Assembly (NCBI GenBank): GCA_905250125.1 | Contig: CAJNOL010000196.1 | Location: 83,229 to 147,228, forward strand | Origin: Rotaria sordida | Taxonomy: Eukaryota > Rotifera > Eurotatoria > Philodinida > Philodinidae | Length of the DNA stretch: 64,000 nucleotides | Direction of reading: 5' to 3' | Program-made: the position numbers and the translations under genes | Part shown: positions 58,663-64,000 of the stretch, piece after piece | Layout of the letters: every line of letters begins with the position of its first letter | Position numbering within the stretch: the first letter of the stretch is position 1 | Notes under the pieces: generated by a model | What the model saw: only the letters and a program-made list of their open reading frames with translations | The model's database searches: none | What the model was told of the DNA's origin: nothing

Positions 58663-61600
58663 TCAAATAGTAAATGATTCATTAAGATTAAGTGTTATTG
58701 GTAAAATTTCAGGCATAACTGAATGATGTATTAAAAGTGATAGAAGTGTTGGAAATTGTTTTATAGTTCCTTTGATACGATAAATCGGATTATTATTAAT
58801 CATAGTTTTTTCAATAAGATAATGAACTATATTTGATTCATGTGTAAATTTTGGAACTTTTATTGAAAGTGCATAACAATCGGGATGTGTTGTACTATCT
58901 CGTAGAATAAATGCACCATAATCAGCTTGTTGAAGAACATCGCATACTGCTTCTCTAAAAATAATATGAAATCGAATGATTTCAAAAAAGAAAAAGAAAT
59001 TTACAATTACCTTTCTAGACATGGTCTATACCAACGTGATATTGATTTCAAATCATCATTGATATTAGGAAGTCTATAAAAAGAAAAAAGAATAATAAAT
59101 TAAAAGACTAAGAAAAATTTAAACAAGAAAATTATCATGAAAAATAGTGATCATTTCTAAAATTTTCTTCGTAAAGATGTTTAATACCTTGTTTTTGAAT
59201 CTTCTAAAACTTTCAACGAAAGTAACATAAAAAATAATCGAGAGAGTCATTCCAATTGTGTCATGAGTTACGACTTCATAGTATCAGTAAAAATCACATG
59301 ATGGAATTTCGAATTGAGATTTTACAACATGAATAGAAGACTTCACTGTGAAAATATCTTAAAAAGTTCAATTAAAACACATGCTTCTTTTTAATAATCC
59401 ATTTTAACCAACACTTCTAAGACATGAGCAATTTTATTCATTAGCGATAGAATTTCGTAAACAAGAGTTGTCTCAACTAGCACTAGAAGACTTCAGTTAA
59501 ATATTCTATGATTTTAAGCGAATTATCTTATAAATCATATCAATCAAAACATAACTAAAGAGTGATAACACAAAGAAAGTACTAGTCATTGACTAAATAA
59601 ATGAAAAAAAAAAGTACTGAAGAATCTTTTTAGATTTAAGACGAATAAATTCTGGGATAGTTATCTCTAGATCGGGACCAAAAACTCTGTTTCCTCACAT
59701 CTTTACTCTGAACTTAGAAATTTCTTCTAGGTAATTTTTATGTAACAGATGTCAATTGAGTTACTTGACATACTCTGCAAAGACTTTTTTTGAAACTCGG
59801 TCTTGCTGAAAATTTTACGATGGATATAGTTTACAGTATAGAGTCAATTCTGAGAATTTATTTGTCAGAAGGTTGGAGAGTTATTCGCGAATTATATTTT
59901 AACTAATCAATTTTAATCAGATATGAACGAAAAGATCCAATCATTTTTATATATATATTCATGGAAAAAAAAATCTGTTTTTTACAAAATAATCCTTATA
60001 AAGAATCAAAGTCAAATCGGAGATCTCAGATTGAAATTATTTCAATTTATATATTGTTATAAGTTGAGAGCTGAATAGAACCCATCAGGTCCAGATCCAA
60101 AACTTCTTGGATCCGATCGACTTTAAAATTCAGTATAAAAGATTCTATTTCCATAACAAAGATCCATCAGTACAAATAGTTTCTTCGTCAATGCGCTAAA
60201 GATTCTATATGTCATAAATGACATTATCATTTAAGTTAGACCTTGTACAAGACTGTTGACATATTAATTCTACATGAAAAATTCAATGAAGTTATCATAT
60301 CTTTCAATTAAACGATTATGATTACAAATATCTATTTGGTTAAAAAAAAAACAAAACAAACCTCATTAAACTTGCACGTTTTATCTTGAAATATCGTTTT
60401 TGTTCTTCTTGTTGTTGTTGTTTATTATGATGTTCTTCATTAAGATCATCAAGTTTTGTTACGGATTTACTTGACATATTTAAAGGTGCAGGTAACGGTG
60501 GACATATTGTCATAGTTGAATGATACTTATTGTTACATGCACATACATTATTAATAACATTCTCATTTGTATCTATATGTGATAATGGTTGTCGAAAAAC
60601 ATGAGAACGATATGAATTCGTAGAATAATATTTTCGTTCTTGGGGATTCAATAAACATGTTGATGATGATGCTGATGGACGACATGTACATGCCATACAA
60701 CAAATATTTGTTGAATCAGGTATTGTTACATTCACCGGTATTAATGTACATGATATTAAATGTACAGGAATAATTTTTGATGATAATATTGGTATATCAC
60801 TATAACCTGAATCAGTTGATATTGATGATGCATTTGTTGATCGACGTAAAATACGACGAGAAATATTTCCTTGTTGATTTTTATGTTCATCATTAAATAG
60901 ATATTTTAAACTTTCAAGTGAATCATCATCTTCATCATCAATTTGTTTTATTGTTTCTTTTGGTACATCAAAATCAATATAATCAAAAATTGAAAGTGAT
61001 TTTTGAAATTCTGAAACAAATGATGTTTTTGGTAATAATTTTTGTTGTTGATATGTTGGTTGAGATGATATTGTTTGAATATTTGGATCATGATAACGAT
61101 AGACATGTGGTGAAATATTGGAAATACTATTAGAATTAAGAAGGAATTGTTCAGAATTTGTGGATAATTTTGAATAAGATGGATGATGATGATGATGATG
61201 ATTGTGTATATTCTCTTGAGTTATATTATCAAGCTATAGAAAACAAAAAATAAGATGAAACAAAACTAATCGTATAAGTTAATGGGTTACATTAGCTTTT
61301 ATCTCCATCGGAGATAAATAACCATCTTCATCAAAATTCTTTTGATAATTATGTAAGAATTCATGAGAAGAATTTTTTTTTGTTTCGTGATTTCTATGTA
61401 ATTCATAACATGTTTCACGAATCTTTTCATTTGAAACTGTATTACGACGTGGTCGATGAAGAGCTATAAGGCGTCGAGCCTATGAAACAAAGAATAATAT
61501 CAATGCCGTTACTAAGAAATGATCTCAACAAAAAAAAAAAAAGAATTCAAATTCTATTTACCCAATCTCTACTTTTTTCAAGTAAACTTGTACGTCTTTT

Positions 61601-61735
61601 AAGTGAACGTGTTGAATTCGGTAGGAGAAGTTTATCATTAATATCTAAATTTTTTGCTTCTTCATTAAAAAGAAGTAAAGAATTTTGTTTCTGTAATAAT
61701 CGATTTGATATTGTTAAATTATTTGAAGAAATCAT
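58663..61735 (-). CDS. SH2-domain protein, tensin-type SH2 (five exons, 529 aa)
   Basis: Exons 61735-61562, 61479-61291, 61233-60362, 59073-59011, 58954-58663; the total is 1590 nt with all junctions in frame. The SH2 domain fills residues about 424-520: WYRPCLEREAVCDVLQQADY across the exon 4/5 junction, then GAFILRDSTTHPDCYALSIK with the phosphotyrosine-binding Arg of FxxRDS. It continues with HYLIEKT, YRIKGTIKQFPTLLSLLIHH and PEILPITL. The ending resembles tensin SH2 domains, but the PTB domain that follows in tensins is absent. The first 410 residues look disordered, with a His run, Gln runs and Cys pairs (CCMACTCR). It probably acts as a cytoplasmic phosphotyrosine adaptor. The large intron (59074-60361) holds repeat remnants. 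Confidence 0.82.
59074..60361. other. large intron of the SH2 gene
   Basis: 1288 bp. A copy of the GGATCC-type repeat lies at about 60075-60130 (AACCCATCAGGTCCAGATCC, TTGGATCCGATCGAC). No other element was resolved. Confidence 0.45.
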
Positions 61736-64000
61736 TGATAGTAAATATTGATTTCAAATCGAATTGTAATTTTCCTTCTCCTATTCGCAACGTCGTCGTT
61801 GTTATTATTATTGTTTGAATTTAAAAAAAAATGATGGTGTTACGAACGAATTATTCGAGGACATACATATATATACCATCATCTACAACAAAAAAATAAA
61901 ATAAAACTGGGGGAAAAGAATACAAAAAAAATTCATATGAATTTCTATGGTATTCATATTGATGAAGATGATGATGATGATGATGATGATGTCATCACCA
62001 TCATCATCATCATCATCTCTACTAGAATCCATAATGAGTGCGAATGTATGTAATTATAGAACATGATCAATAGATAGATCAAGCTAAATGTTATTGAACG
62101 ATTATCGTATGATGTAAGAATTCTTTGTTTTAACTAGGTCAATATGAAATATGCCGAGAAAATAAAGAGAAACGAGCGAGCACGACAGGCGACAACCTTC
62201 GTCCAAGGCCGCTTATAAAAAATGCAGCGATGGGTGTTGATCGACATGATCTCTTGAATAGGCAGTTGCAAATAAGTGCTAATATATTTTCTAGAACATG
62301 TTCTAACGAAAAAAAAACGAAGATAAACTTTTCAGTAAATATTTCGATATCAATCATCGAAATCATTATTAATTAATAGAAAAGACAATGTATAAATGAG
62401 AACGTATAATTAACATCACTATATTTGAATTAACTTTTTCAATCACTATATAATTTCAATAGAAGATTACATCTTACTATTAAAATATATTGATAATCAT
62501 AATAGAGAAATATGAATGAATGAAACTTGTCTCGCCATCGTCTACAAACCTCTATATAATTACTTACTACTATGACAGATAAAGATTGACATTTCAGTAA
62601 ATAATAAACCTTGAGTAACTGAATAAATTAATATATCTATATATATGACAATGAACTTTAATAGAATTTATAAAAGGATTAAAGAAATGTTGTTCAAAAA
62701 TTCAAGTACTTTTCATTGATTCATGTTTCTTTTTTGTTCATAGAATGTCCCTGAGAAAAATTGAAATAAGAAAAAAAAAGTGCTATTGAATTCTTCTTTC
62801 ATCATGCACGCAGATTCGACACATCGTCATATAAGAAAATGACTACTTGACGAAGAGGCGCAATGAATAAAATTATAGGTGTCATATAAAAAAAGAATAG
62901 ATTTTGATTGTCAACAAGTGTTAATAGAAGGGACAACATATGTTACAATGTCGACACCGACGATAAAACAATACATACCTACATATATACCTTGTACATG
63001 TGTGTGTCTGTATACACATAAAGATCAATCATAATGGTGTTCACAATCTAAACATACATATACTTATATTGAGAAATGAATATGAAGAAGAAGCGTGTCT
63101 CTACAAAAGCGACGATCAACCATCACTATTTATTGCGAAGTAAGAGAATGACATAAGCATAAACGAGAGAATGCTTTTGTGCATGCTTTCGCCGTCAAAC
63201 TCCATCATCTTCATCACATATATGTATATATATATCATGAGAAATATACGGTCACTACGTGCGTAGCAGAACGTTATTTGACGACGCGTCTTATTTATTA
63301 CTAGGCTTCATCTACACATCAATTTGGTTACCTGACAATACGACTAGATGACGGATTCTTTTTCTATATATGTACTATCGGAAAGAAAAGATTGCTAGTC
63401 GACATAATTAATAGTTAGATCATAACCTATTAGTATAGGTAGTGTACTTTATATATTTTTTTTCTCATAGTGTCTGCCGATTATATATACTCACCGATAA
63501 TCAGGTAAAAACTAAGAACAAACTCTAACACAATAAATTCATATCATGATCCGCTTATAAGAAAAGGTTCTCTATCGTTAGTCGCTTATAGATAAGTTTT
63601 TTTGTTTGATAAAAATCTTTGAATAAAGAAATATTTCGTAAAACAAAAAAGAACATGATATAGTCCAGTATTACCAATAGCCAATCAACAGTGAATACAA
63701 AATGATAAGACCAGTTCTTTTACATGTCAAACACGCAAAAAAAAAGAATATAAGAGACCGATAATGATGGAAGAGAACGCACAATGGAGACTTGTCGACA
63801 AAAAAAAAAACTTGAGTATGCTCTCATACAAGCCTCTCTAGTCACAAATAAATATGATGTGATGATCGCCGTTCTCTCTTTCTCTTCTTGCTTTGCATAG
63901 TCAAAAGAGAGGGTGAGAGAGAGAGAGAGAGAGAACAAAGAAAAAAAAGAACAAACTAAGCTGGACATCAGACAATTTGTATAAAGTATGGACAAAGAAG
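61736..64000. other. 5' flank of the SH2 gene; microsatellites
   Basis: A GAT run turning into an ATC run (61961-62019) forms a simple-sequence palindrome, and a GA run lies at about 63914-63935. The block at 62150-62260 is less AT-rich (GGCCGCTTATAAAAAATGCA) and could be promoter sequence, but this is not demonstrable. No gene was seen to the end of the window. Confidence 0.45.

Noticed and set aside
61482..61751. Plus-strand 89-codon open frame
   Set aside because: It is the antisense shadow of exon 1 of the SH2 gene.
1..64000. CRISPR arrays, bacterial operators or riboswitches
   Set aside because: Spliced eukaryotic genes throughout; no regularly spaced identical repeats with unique spacers.

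Overview
The window looks like nuclear DNA of a bdelloid rotifer, most like Rotaria or Adineta. This is inferred from several things. The sequence is strongly AT-rich. Most introns are 50-80 nt with GT..AG ends. The gene content is typical of the group: an ADP-ribosyltransferase with the usual rotifer N-terminal extension, a TIR protein with armadillo-like helices, divergent rhodopsin-like receptors, a nuclear-receptor relic, a CYP3/6-type P450 and an SLC49-type transporter. Some genes also have acceptor-like AG sites placed right at the start codon, as expected for spliced-leader trans-splicing. The species cannot be fixed from sequence alone. A run of exactly 100 N (35554-35653) is an assembly gap.

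Layout. 1-2.2 kb: a degenerate palindromic array, then a decayed coding relic. 2.6-5.1 kb (+): a five-exon protein with a helical, calcineurin-B/EF-hand-like front and a C-terminal Death domain. 5.6-7.8 kb: a three-armed palindrome. 7.9-11.6 kb (-): a five-exon ARM-TIR-SAM-like protein, convergent with the Death-domain gene. 11.6-24.4 kb: gene-poor, with several foldback structures. 24.5-26.0 kb (+): a receptor. 26-31 kb: repeat arrays, a small hairpin, a MITE-like foldback and a two-exon coiled-coil microgene on the minus strand. 31.1-32.9 kb (+): cytochrome P450. 33.4-33.8 kb: a frameshifted cadherin fragment. 34.7-35.5 kb (-): a broken nuclear-receptor ligand-binding domain running into the gap. 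35.65-38.0 kb (+): an SLC49A4-like transporter whose first part is lost in the gap. 38.8-41.5 kb (-): ADP-ribosyltransferase. 44.5-45.5 kb (-): a second receptor. 47.4-47.8 kb (-): a dead LINE tail. 49.3-50.7 kb and 50.8-53.6 kb (+): a UPF0488 gene and a coiled-coil gene only 38 bp apart. 55.5-55.9 kb (+): a one-exon membrane protein. 58.7-61.7 kb (-): an SH2 protein.

The dominant theme is foldback (inverted-repeat) DNA. At least ten structures from about 70 bp to about 2 kb were found. Many sit inside introns, which explains why a few introns are 0.4-1.8 kb while the rest are tiny. No transposase was seen, so they look like non-autonomous elements. Several share sequence between loci. The most striking is the three-way structure at 5.60-7.76 kb: two large hairpins side by side within a third stem, lying between a Death-domain gene and a TIR gene. 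All exon models were made by eye from GT/AG sites and reading-frame continuity; none was checked against RNA or a database.
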